Origin: Anaerolineales bacterium
Lineage (GTDB): Bacteria; Chloroflexota; Anaerolineae; 4572-78; NAK82
Reading direction: 5' to 3'
NCBI GenBank assembly: GCA_024643945.1
Contig: JAHELX010000322.1
Location: 1 to 7,143, forward strand
Length of the DNA stretch: 7,143 nt
The stretch's first letter is position 1. Each line of letters begins with the position of its first letter. Positions 1 through 6,318 of the stretch are shown here, piece by piece. Below the pieces are notes generated by a model that worked only from the letters and a program-made list of their open reading frames with translations, was not told the DNA's origin and searched no databases. A program made the translations under genes and the position numbers.

Positions 1-239
1 ATATGTCCTTCTGCGGCACGAATGCCGACCTCACTTGACAAAAGCGCCCGGGCTGTCGGGCTGGTGGGCGCCTCAGGGGCCAGCAAGTTGATACAGCGTT
101 GGCCACGCCACTCTTCGTTACGGGCTATAGCATCCAGCACTGCTTGTTGCATTTCCTGTACGGATTGGCAGGCATCCAGCAGCGCCCGCGCTCGTGCCAG
201 GACCTCAGGATCGTGGACTTCTAGCTCATTTTGAGGCAT
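1..239 (-). CDS. Serine hydroxymethyltransferase-like PLP enzyme, N-terminal part (cut by window edge)
   Basis: The minus-strand frame is open from an ATG at 239-237 to the window edge, giving 79 codons with no stop. The first 45 or so residues are a charged helical lead (MPQNELEVHDPEVLARARAL...). They are followed by INLLAPEAPTSP and then LLSSEVGIRAAEGH. This matches the N-terminal block of serine hydroxymethyltransferase and related fold-type I PLP enzymes, which read roughly 'LIASEN..SPAV...L.S...N.YAEG'. SHMT interconverts serine and glycine with tetrahydrofolate in the cytoplasm. The match is to the family pattern only. The PLP lysine and most of the active site lie outside the window, so true SHMT activity cannot be confirmed. 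The match has APEAP where SHMT normally has ASEN, which hints at a paralogous subfamily. A GGGAGAG ribosome binding site sits 7 nt before the ATG, and a promoter lies just upstream, so the gene can be expressed independently of the glycosylase gene before it. Confidence 0.68.
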   Translation of the reverse strand, partial: MPQNELEVHDPEVLARARALLDACQSVQEMQQAVLDAIARNEEWRGQRCINLLAPEAPTSPTARALLSSEVGIRAAEGH

Positions 240-246
240 GGATTTT

Positions 247-253
247 CTCTCCC
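247..253 (-). promoter_or_regulatory. Ribosome binding site of the SHMT-like gene
   Basis: The minus strand reads GGGAGAG, then 7 nt (AAAATCC), then the ATG at 239. It fixes the start codon of the truncated gene. Confidence 0.65.
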
Positions 254-268
254 ATTCGTTGAAATATC

Positions 269-298
269 AGGATACTCAATACTGAGTAGCGCTCTCAA
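269..298 (-). promoter_or_regulatory. Sigma70-like promoter of the SHMT-like gene
   Basis: On the minus strand, TTGAGA (298-293, 5 of 6 matches to the -35 consensus) is followed by an 18-bp spacer and TATCCT (274-269, 4 of 6 matches to the -10). Transcription would start near 262 and leave a leader of about 23 nt that includes the GGGAGAG site. The surroundings are AT-richer than the flanking genes. This is a motif match only. Confidence 0.4.
273..288. promoter_or_regulatory. Inverted repeat inside the SHMT-like promoter, candidate operator
   Basis: TACTCA-ATAC-TGAGTA on the plus strand has two perfect 6-bp arms around a 4-bp centre. It fills most of the spacer between the predicted -35 and -10 and touches the -10 hexamer. 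A repressor dimer bound there would block polymerase. No regulator can be named. Confidence 0.3.
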
Positions 299-335
299 AA
301 TGATACGGGTGTATTTCATTTCGGTTGTAAGAGCG

Positions 336-402
336 CCCCTTCCCCAAGGGGGACCTATTGGTGCGGTCGCCTACACCGGGCAAGCGCGAGGCTTGCCCCT
401 AC
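336..402. repeat. Cluster of three short palindromes, including a dispersed GTAGGGGC-type hairpin
   Basis: Three hairpins are packed between two genes. CCCCTT/AAGGGG (336-341 with 346-351) has a 4-nt loop. GGTG...CACC (360-377) is an imperfect palindrome. GGGCAAGC/GCTTGCCC (378-385 with 391-398) has a GCGAG loop and is followed by CTAC (399-402). The third closely matches the hairpin at 6301-6325 in this window, so it is a dispersed REP-like element. From memory, repeats of this kind (GTAGGGGC... on the other strand) are common between genes in Chloroflexota and some other phyla. No T tract follows on either strand, so it is not a typical intrinsic terminator. Confidence 0.6.
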
Positions 403-442
403 ATTCCCAACTCAGTTGAAACACACCCAAATGATACATCCA

Positions 443-1339
443 TTACGCCCCGCTGGTATATGACCAGTCCCAGAGCCAGTAGACGAGCCCTTTCCACTCT
501 CCCCAGCGATCGAAGGCTGCCTCGACCTCGGCCCGTCCCACCGGCTGGCCGCCATACCACTCGTGCGAGACCATCTTGAGCGCCCAGGAGTCGACCGGGA
601 CGAAGTCGTAGCGGCCCAGCAGCATCAGCAGGTTGGCCGCCGCGTAATCCCCTATCCCTTTGATGGCCAGCAGTTGCTGGCGTAGTTGAGAGGTCGGGGT
701 GCCGGCCGTCTTGAATCCCTCCAGGTCGAGGGCGCCGGAGGCCACAGAGCGGGCCAGTTCCAGCACATAGGGTGCGCGATAGCCCAGTCCCGCCGCCGAG
801 CGCAGCGTCTCTGCATCGGTGGCAGCCAACCGTTCGGGGGTGGGGAAGGCACGACGCGCCGGATCGGCAGGCAGCGGGGCACCGAATTGGGAGACCAGGG
901 CCTGGACCATGCGGATGGTCCCGGTCCAGCTCGTATTGGTGGTCAGGATCGTTTTGACTGCATCTTCAAAAAGCGTGGACGAACGGAGCAGGCGTCCCTG
1001 CGCGCGCGCTTCGGCCCGGGCCAGCCTGGGCTCCCGGCGCGCCAGCGCGTAGAAGGCAGTGAAATCCCGATCCAGCCCTAACATCCACGCCACCTGGCGC
1101 GCGACTTGTGCACCTTCCGCCTCACTCAACTGGCCGTCCACCGAGACACTGACGCCGCCAGGCACTTCCTGGACAAGCATTCCCACGACCTGGCCCGAAT
1201 CCAGTTGCCTGACATAAGTGAACCCGCCAGTGTGGTCATCTTCGGCAAAGGGAGGCAAGCGTATCCAGCCATGCGATCTCACGACAGTGGGCAAGGAGAA
1301 CGGGGCTCGAGCCGACAGCGTTAATTTCATAGTGGTCAC
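443..1339 (-). CDS. OGG1-like HhH-GPD DNA glycosylase lacking the Schiff-base lysine
   Basis: This 298-residue protein belongs to the helix-hairpin-helix GPD superfamily of base-excision repair glycosylases. The segment GLGYRAPYVLELA (184-196) resembles the GLGYRARYV block of human OGG1. LLAIKGIGDYAAANLLML (223-240) is the helix-hairpin-helix, and FVPVDSWALK carries the catalytic Asp at D250. Where OGG1 has its Schiff-base lysine (GVGTK), this protein has Tyr232 (GIGDY). A monofunctional glycosylase without lyase activity is therefore expected, as in AlkA or MutY. There is no Cys cluster after the HhH, so no 4Fe-4S as in MutY or Nth. The first 120 residues correspond to the AlkA/OGG1-type N-terminal beta domain. 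The substrate base cannot be read from the sequence. The GTG start at 1339 is preferred because it overlaps the acetyltransferase stop (GTGA) and has AGGG 7 nt upstream. An ATG three codons in (1330) is the alternative. Related proteins are sometimes mislabelled HesB-like Fe-S assembly proteins. Confidence 0.87.
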   Translation of the reverse strand: MTTMKLTLSARAPFSLPTVVRSHGWIRLPPFAEDDHTGGFTYVRQLDSGQVVGMLVQEVPGGVSVSVDGQLSEAEGAQVARQVAWMLGLDRDFTAFYALARREPRLARAEARAQGRLLRSSTLFEDAVKTILTTNTSWTGTIRMVQALVSQFGAPLPADPARRAFPTPERLAATDAETLRSAAGLGYRAPYVLELARSVASGALDLEGFKTAGTPTSQLRQQLLAIKGIGDYAAANLLMLLGRYDFVPVDSWALKMVSHEWYGGQPVGRAEVEAAFDRWGEWKGLVYWLWDWSYTSGA

Positions 1340-1350
1340 TCACTTTCCCT
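1336..1350 (-). promoter_or_regulatory. GTGA start/stop overlap and ribosome binding site of the glycosylase
   Basis: The acetyltransferase stop TGA (1338-1336) and the glycosylase GTG start (1339-1337) share a GTGA. AGGG (1350-1347) lies 7 nt before the GTG and inside the upstream gene. This is the classic layout for translational coupling. Confidence 0.65.
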
Positions 1351-1956
1351 TAGCGTGGACTCTTCCCTCGAATCGCCCTGGTCCTCAATGCAGTAACGCA
1401 TAATGACCCTGCTCTTCGAAGGGCGGGCGCACTCGACAAATCTGGCCTTCTCAAACACAGAAGGTATCCCCATAAAGCTGGAGACCGGGGGCAGTTGCCC
1501 GCCCCTGGGTTGGGTCGGGTAGGCTTCCACGATCTTGCCACCCTGCTGTCGCACGTAGTCGATGGCGCCACGAATAAGCTCGGCCGTGATCCCGTTGCCG
1601 CGCCGGCTTTTGGCGACGTAGAAGCAGACGATAGACCAGACCGGCTTATCGTCCAGTCGCTTGAGGACAGGAGAACGGTTGAGTGAGGCATAGCTTTCCC
1701 TGGGAGCGACTGAGCACCACCCGACCGGTTCCCCCTCGGCGTAGGCAATGATCCCAGACACCTCCCCGGAGTTCACGATATCTTGCATCGCCTGGCGATT
1801 GCCTTCCCCATGTTGCCGCTCAAATTGAGAGCGACTGATGCGCCACCACATACACCAGCAACCCCCATAGGCACCGTGCGGGCCGAACAGTCTCTCAAAG
1901 TCAGACCAGCGGTCCGGGGTTAAAGGATGGAATTCCAATGGCCTGGATACACTCAC
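1336..1956 (-). CDS. GNAT-family N-acetyltransferase
   Basis: From the GTG at 1956 the product is 206 residues. GNAT enzymes move an acetyl group from acetyl-CoA to an amine. The acetyl-CoA motif is visible as VWSIVCFYVAKSRRGNGIT (about 106-124), with strand beta4 followed by R-G-N-G-I-T. The last position, normally Gly or Ala, is Thr. The N-terminal GGCWCMWWR (about 31-39), rich in Cys and Trp, looks like the signature of one uncharacterised bacterial GNAT group and probably lines the acceptor site. The acceptor cannot be predicted. A GTG 15 nt further upstream (1971) would also be in frame, but GGGAGG at 1969-1964 lies 7 nt before the 1956 GTG and would fall inside the longer form, so 1956 is chosen. 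The 3' end overlaps the glycosylase start. Co-translation with a DNA repair enzyme is suggestive, but no functional link is shown. Confidence 0.85.
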   Translation of the reverse strand: MSVSRPLEFHPLTPDRWSDFERLFGPHGAYGGCWCMWWRISRSQFERQHGEGNRQAMQDIVNSGEVSGIIAYAEGEPVGWCSVAPRESYASLNRSPVLKRLDDKPVWSIVCFYVAKSRRGNGITAELIRGAIDYVRQQGGKIVEAYPTQPRGGQLPPVSSFMGIPSVFEKARFVECARPSKSRVIMRYCIEDQGDSREESTLRESE

Positions 1957-2078
1957 TCTAGCGCCTCCCACTCAGTCACTACTCGGGACACCGCCCTTTC
2001 CACCTGCGCCCGGGCATCCCACCTGTCAAAACCTTCCACAAGCAGTTCATCGTACTGTGTCTCCGCGTGTCGAACCTG
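1953..2078 (-). other. Short coding-like frame ahead of the acetyltransferase (micro-ORF or gene remnant)
   Basis: Between the regulator stop and the acetyltransferase start, one minus-strand frame is open for 41 codons and ends in a TGA (1955-1953) that overlaps the acetyltransferase GTG as GTGA. The translation looks protein-like and helical, with RWDARAQVERAV and ending VVTEWEALE. It has no ATG. The only good in-frame start is GTG at 2039, which would give 28 residues, and no convincing ribosome binding site precedes it. It could be the C-terminal remnant of a lost gene, a leader peptide coupled to the acetyltransferase, or chance. It reads in the same frame as the regulator but is separated from it by two stops. 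Confidence 0.25.
1964..1969 (-). promoter_or_regulatory. Ribosome binding site that decides the acetyltransferase start
   Basis: The minus strand reads GGGAGG followed by 7 nt (CGCTAGA) and GTG at 1956. A longer start at 1971 would have this site inside the coding region and no comparable site of its own. Confidence 0.6.
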
Positions 2079-2090
2079 TCAGGGCTTCCT

Positions 2091-5000
2091 TCACGCATGC
2101 GGCTCGATGATGACATCCTTCCAGAAGGGGCAATTTAGGGCCGATAGGGAAAACTTGCGCACCCAGGGCTTGACCAGCAAGTGATGCCGGCCATAAAGGA
2201 TAGGTATAATAGCAGCCTCCTCGACGAGGATGCGATCGGCCTGTTGGTACAGCTTCATGCGCTCCGCCTGGTTGGTGATGCGCCTGGCTGTCTCGATTAG
2301 CTGCGTGTAGGTCTCATTCCGCCAGCCGACCCACCGTCGATGACTGCTCATCCGCAGCGGGCTATCAGGGTCAGGATAATCCGCCACCCACCCGATCCGA
2401 AACAGATGGGGAGGATCTCGATCCAGCCGCTCGAGTAGCATGGCCCAGTCAGCGGTGTGCCATTCGATGTCTATCCCCAGATTTTCACGCCATTGCGATC
2501 GCAAGTAGTCACTCTCAAACTCCCCGCTGAAACCTCGCGTTAGACACTCCACGGGGGGAAAATTCTGTCCGGCCGGATAGCCAGCCTCAGCCAGCAGTTC
2601 CCGAGCTTGCTCAGGCTCGTAAGGTAGGCCAATCCCCGGCGAGTGCCCGGGCATCCCTGACGGTATATACCCGCCTGTAGCCGGAAAGCTATGCCCCCCC
2701 AGGATCACACTCGCCAGCCTTTCTTTATCAATGGCCATGGCGAAGGCACGCCGTACTCGCGGGTCATCGAAGGGAGGGCGTCTCAAGTCGAAACCAATGC
2801 ATTGCGTATTCAGCGTAGGAGCTGAGAAATACTCCGCGGCATGTCGCTGCCGCATATAGCTCGCCTCTGGCGTCGGAGGTAGATACACAATGTCCAGGCT
2901 ATCCGCCTCGTACCTGGCTAACCCGTGGGCCGGCTCGACCACGTTCAGGATCAAGGCGATCTCTTCCACATTGCCGCTGAACTGGCCACGATACTCGGGG
3001 TTGCGCCTCAGAAGCATGGAATGTCCCGGCTGCCAACGTGCCAGCATGAAGGGGCCATTGGTGACCAGATGCCCCATCTCTGTCCACGCCTCTCCGTACG
3101 CTTCCACGGCGTGCCGGGGCACCGGAAACAGCACCGGCTGAGTCAGCAGTTGGGGAAAATAGCCTGTCGGCCCTTCCAGCTCCACTAACAGGGTCGCCGG
3201 GTCCAGTGCCCGCACCCCCACCTGATCCGTGCCGGATTTCTGGCCCTGATGGTAGGCCCGCGCGCCTTTGATATCGAACAAATAGCCGGCATTGGGCGAT
3301 CCCAGCGCCGGGTTCAGGATCCGTTTCCAGGCATACACGAAATCGCCAGCCGTCACGGGATGGCCATCACTCCAGAGCACGTCACCCCGTAGATGGAAAA
3401 CATATCGGCCCCCAGCGTCCAACACTTCCCAGCTTTGAGCCAGCTCGGGGACGACGTCCAACTCCGCGTTGAGCGTCACCAGTCCGCTGAAAAGGTGGTG
3501 GATGATCGCACTCGAGGTGTCATCCTCGGACATGGCAGGATCGAGGGTGAGTGGATTGAACCATATCATCCGGAGCGGATGGGGCGCCACCGGCTGCGCG
3601 GGTGCCTGGCTGGTCCCTGCCCGCTGCCAGAGGGCAAAACCCTCCTGGTAAGCCTGGCGCGCACGGGGGAAGTCAAAGGCCAGGTGATAGGTCAAGCCCA
3701 ACTTCATCAGGGTGCGGGCAGCGCGTTCGTAGCTGCCCCGCTCCTTCAGGAAGGCCAATGCCTGTTGATAGAAATCAATCGCCTCCTGGTGAGCGTACAG
3801 GCTGCGCGCCCGATCGCCAGCTCGCAACAGGTAGTCCACCGCCTGCTCGGCCTGGCCGGCTTCGGCGTAGTGACGCGCCAACTGCACTGTGAGCTCCTCG
3901 CCCGCTCCCTGGTAGAGATCCTCCAGCGCGGCAGCAACTTCGCCGTGCAGCAGCCGCCGTTCTCCAGGGCCGAAGGTGTTGTACAGGTATTGCTGGAACA
4001 TGGTATGGGTGAAGCGATAGCGCGAGAGGAAATGGTGATTCACCTGGACCTCGCCCTGGGCCTGCACCAGATGGTGTCGCCTTTCCAGCTCCTGAGAGAG
4101 GGCTCCTAACAGGGGACGCTCGCCAAGTCCCTGCACCCGGGCCACCACCTGGGCCGTGAAGATCTCACCCTCCACGCTGGCCACGGCCAGGATGCTGCGC
4201 AGTCCTGCCTCCAGCCGGCCGATGCGTTCTTCAATCACCGCTTCCACTCGCGCCGGCAGCGCTCTCCAGTTCAGCGATGGCCCTTCGACCCAACGGCCCT
4301 CTTCGTCCCGGAGAATACTCCCCGCCTCCTGCATGGCGCGCAGCAACTCGACCGTAAAGAGCGGATGACCCTGGGTCTGGCGAAAGAACGCGGCCCGGAA
4401 TTCTTCTCCCAACCGGTTGGGCTCGATATCGAGTAAAGCGTCAATGAAATGAGGGCCCATCGCCGGGTCCAGGTCTATCCAGACGTCGCCATAGGTGCGC
4501 TTCAACTCGTTGACCACCGGCTCCAGCGGATGGCGCGTCCCACCCCGCCCCATGGCAACGTCGTCGGGGCGGTAGGTGACCACCAGCAAGATGCGGCTCC
4601 CCGCCAACTGCCGGCTCAAATGGAACAGCAGATTGATAGAGGCAACGTCGGCCCACTGGGCATCGTCCACTACCAGTAGCAATGGCTGCCGCCTGGCCAG
4701 GGTCTGTAGCAGGTGAGTGTATTGTTCAAAAAGGTCGCTTTGCGCCAGGCCGGGACCCGTGTCGCCCCCCGTCCGGCGCTCGAGCAGTCTCTCCAGGCGA
4801 TCCAGCCAGGCGGCCCGGCCGGGTCCCAGGGCGGCGGCTCGCGCCGCCAGAAGCGTGGCGGAGACGAGGCTGCCAACCAGGTCCGGGCCGGCTTCTACTA
4901 AGGCCTCAAGCGAGGCTGGTAGGATGGCCCACAGGCGACGGGCGTTTTCGGTGGTGATCATCCCTTGAGTCCACTTGGTCTCAATCTCGCCTGTCAGCAG

Positions 5001-6113
5001 GCCCAGCATCTCGCGGAAGGGCAGGTAGGGGTCGCCCAGGCCGGTGTACGCATTGCAGTTGCCGATGGCGACGATCAGGTCGGGGCCCCCCTCCTGGGCA
5101 CGCCGGGCAAACTCATGGACCAGGGCTGTTTTGCCACTGCCCGCTTCGCCAGCGACGAAGGCCACGTGGCCGCCTCCGGCCAACGCCGCCTCCAGACACT
5201 CTCTTAATTGCGTCAACTCGTTTTCGCGGCCCATAAAGGGGGAGGGAGGACGAGATGGCTGAGGAGCAGAGGAGAGAAAGGGGGGCCAAGGCAACGATGC
5301 CACCTCCTCAGATTCCCGAAGTCTTGTGCTCCTCGCCTCTGCCTCCTTGCCCAGCTCCCCGGCCTGGATATGTTCGTACAGGGCCGTAGTTTCCTCCGCG
5401 GGGGATACTCCCAATTCTTCTTCCAAAATCCGCACGCATTCCTGGTACTCGCGCAGGGCGGCCGGGCGTTGGTCGGACCAGGCGTACAACTGCATCAACT
5501 GACGATGGGCCGGCTCATGCAGGGAATCAAGCCTCAGCCAGCGCCGGGCGTAGCCGATGGCCGGCTCGTATTCACCCCGGTCGCAATGAGCGCGAACCAG
5601 CCGCTCCAGAGCCCCGGCCAGTTCGCGCCGCAGGCTTTCGGCTTGAAAAAACTGCCAGTCATCGAACTCGGGGCTGTCGCGCAGGCTAAAGCCGGCCAAA
5701 AAGTCATCCTTATAGAGTGCCACGGCTTCGGCCAGGGAGGGCAGGCAGGCCGGACAGACCTCGCTTTCCGGGTGGCCATGTTCCTGCCAGGTGGCCAACC
5801 GCTGGTGAAAAGCCTCTATGTCAAACCAGAAATCCGCATCCGGATTGAGGTCAATAGTCTCCCGGTCGACTTCCAGCCATGGTCCGCTCAAGGCCGTGTT
5901 GAGGGCCGAGAGGGTACGGCGCAAGTTAGCACGCGCCGCCGCCTGGTCCGATTCCGGCCAGAGCAACGTCGCCAGGGCGTCCCGGCTGTGACCGTGCCCG
6001 GTAAGTGCCAGGTAGGCGATAAGCGCAATGGCCTTGCGGCGCCCAACTTCCAGCGGCTGGCCGTCAAGCTCGAGACGAGGCGAGCCGAGCAGGAACAAAG
6101 TCAGACGAGACAT
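2091..6113 (-). CDS. SARP/BTAD - STAND-type ATPase - TPR - family-5 solute-binding fusion regulator
   Basis: This 1340-residue protein is one open frame. Residues 1-95 form an OmpR/AfsR-like winged helix (RRKAIALIAYLAL, then LRRTLSALN). Residues 96-250 form a BTAD helical domain (DFLAGFSL, EYQECVRILEEELGVSP). A proline-rich linker (275-292) leads to an ATPase with Walker A GEAGSGKT (322-329), Walker B LLLVVDDAQWAD (478-489) and a sensor-like strand at 509-518. Residues 740-832 look like TPR helices. Residues 846-1335 form a complete SBP_bac_5 domain: PELAQSW (889-895), the WSDGHPVTAGDFVYAWKR block (914-931), NGPFMLARWQPG (1019-1030), MAIDKERL (1126-1133) and GWVADYPDPDSP (1241-1252). SBP5 proteins normally bind peptides or sugars outside the cell. 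Here there is no signal peptide and no permease gene nearby, so a cytoplasmic sensor role is inferred, with SgrR as the known precedent. DNA binding and ATP-driven activation, as in AfsR or MalT, are expected. ATG 6113 has AAGGAG 11 nt upstream. Confidence 0.93.
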   Translation of the reverse strand: MSRLTLFLLGSPRLELDGQPLEVGRRKAIALIAYLALTGHGHSRDALATLLWPESDQAAARANLRRTLSALNTALSGPWLEVDRETIDLNPDADFWFDIEAFHQRLATWQEHGHPESEVCPACLPSLAEAVALYKDDFLAGFSLRDSPEFDDWQFFQAESLRRELAGALERLVRAHCDRGEYEPAIGYARRWLRLDSLHEPAHRQLMQLYAWSDQRPAALREYQECVRILEEELGVSPAEETTALYEHIQAGELGKEAEARSTRLRESEEVASLPWPPFLSSAPQPSRPPSPFMGRENELTQLRECLEAALAGGGHVAFVAGEAGSGKTALVHEFARRAQEGGPDLIVAIGNCNAYTGLGDPYLPFREMLGLLTGEIETKWTQGMITTENARRLWAILPASLEALVEAGPDLVGSLVSATLLAARAAALGPGRAAWLDRLERLLERRTGGDTGPGLAQSDLFEQYTHLLQTLARRQPLLLVVDDAQWADVASINLLFHLSRQLAGSRILLVVTYRPDDVAMGRGGTRHPLEPVVNELKRTYGDVWIDLDPAMGPHFIDALLDIEPNRLGEEFRAAFFRQTQGHPLFTVELLRAMQEAGSILRDEEGRWVEGPSLNWRALPARVEAVIEERIGRLEAGLRSILAVASVEGEIFTAQVVARVQGLGERPLLGALSQELERRHHLVQAQGEVQVNHHFLSRYRFTHTMFQQYLYNTFGPGERRLLHGEVAAALEDLYQGAGEELTVQLARHYAEAGQAEQAVDYLLRAGDRARSLYAHQEAIDFYQQALAFLKERGSYERAARTLMKLGLTYHLAFDFPRARQAYQEGFALWQRAGTSQAPAQPVAPHPLRMIWFNPLTLDPAMSEDDTSSAIIHHLFSGLVTLNAELDVVPELAQSWEVLDAGGRYVFHLRGDVLWSDGHPVTAGDFVYAWKRILNPALGSPNAGYLFDIKGARAYHQGQKSGTDQVGVRALDPATLLVELEGPTGYFPQLLTQPVLFPVPRHAVEAYGEAWTEMGHLVTNGPFMLARWQPGHSMLLRRNPEYRGQFSGNVEEIALILNVVEPAHGLARYEADSLDIVYLPPTPEASYMRQRHAAEYFSAPTLNTQCIGFDLRRPPFDDPRVRRAFAMAIDKERLASVILGGHSFPATGGYIPSGMPGHSPGIGLPYEPEQARELLAEAGYPAGQNFPPVECLTRGFSGEFESDYLRSQWRENLGIDIEWHTADWAMLLERLDRDPPHLFRIGWVADYPDPDSPLRMSSHRRWVGWRNETYTQLIETARRITNQAERMKLYQQADRILVEEAAIIPILYGRHHLLVKPWVRKFSLSALNCPFWKDVIIEPHA

Positions 6114-6124
6114 AGGAAAATTCT

Positions 6125-6130
6125 CTCCTT
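6125..6130 (-). promoter_or_regulatory. Ribosome binding site of the fusion regulator
   Basis: The minus strand reads AAGGAG, extended to AAGGAGAG, 9-11 nt before the ATG at 6113. It supports that start. Confidence 0.65.
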
Positions 6131-6137
6131 ACTCCCA

Positions 6138-6166
6138 ATTCTACTATAAACAGGACGAAATAGCAA
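6138..6166 (-). promoter_or_regulatory. Sigma70-like promoter of the regulator
   Basis: The minus strand has TTGCTA (6166-6161, 4 of 6 -35 matches), a 17-bp spacer, and TAGAAT (6143-6138, 5 of 6 -10 matches). The start site would fall near 6131, just before the ribosome binding site, leaving a leader of about 18 nt. It lies in the most AT-rich part of the divergent region. Confidence 0.5.
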
Positions 6167-6178
6167 CGAATTTTCTTG

Positions 6179-6201
6179 GGGACGCTTTTTGGGACGCTTT
6201 T
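6179..6201. promoter_or_regulatory. Two 11-bp direct repeats upstream of the regulator promoter, candidate SARP operator
   Basis: GGGACGCTTTT occurs at 6179-6189 and again at 6191-6201, identical and 12 bp apart, so on about the same face of the helix. The near repeat ends 12 bp upstream of the predicted -35. SARP-family proteins such as AfsR bind direct repeats close to the -35 with a period near 11 bp, so this is a fair candidate for autoregulation or for control of the divergent genes. Confidence 0.45.
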
Positions 6202-6250
6202 CGAGGCGATTGCGAGACGGTTCCCATGTACACTGAAAGCAGAAAGTTTG

Positions 6251-6318
6251 AAGACCTGACGGGCAGGCGCAAGACCTGACGGGCAGGCGCAAGACCTGAC
6301 GGGCAGGCGCAAGACCTG
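6251..6318. repeat. Tandem 20-bp repeat, three exact copies plus a partial
   Basis: The unit AAGACCTGACGGGCAGGCGC is present three times without change (6251-6270, 6271-6290, 6291-6310), followed by 8 more bases of a fourth copy. Each unit carries the left arm of the hairpin completed only at the end of the array. The identity of the copies suggests recent expansion. There are no spacers, so it is not a CRISPR array. Confidence 0.9.

Noticed and set aside
378..402. Intrinsic terminator after the glycosylase gene
   Set aside because: The hairpin is strong, but neither strand has a following T tract, and the same element occurs upstream of a gene at 6301-6325.
2091..3581. Solute-binding part as a separate secreted ABC transporter component
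   Set aside because: It is in the same frame as the rest of the regulator, with no ribosome binding site, signal peptide or lipobox at the junction, and no permease gene nearby.
3393..4109. 238-codon plus-strand open frame
   Set aside because: Antisense to the TPR and solute-binding region of the regulator; no domain and no ribosome binding site seen.
5208..6149. 313-codon plus-strand open frame
   Set aside because: It lies antisense to the BTAD and ATPase region of the regulator, whose domains are clear. It is a by-product of GC-rich codon use and has no recognisable domain.
6064..6312. Minus-strand frame that begins in the tandem repeat and runs into the regulator's 5' end
   Set aside because: It covers the repeat array and the predicted promoter, and the better start at 6113 has its own ribosome binding site.
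6251..6318. CRISPR array
   Set aside because: The 20-bp units are directly adjacent with no unique spacers, and no cas genes are visible.
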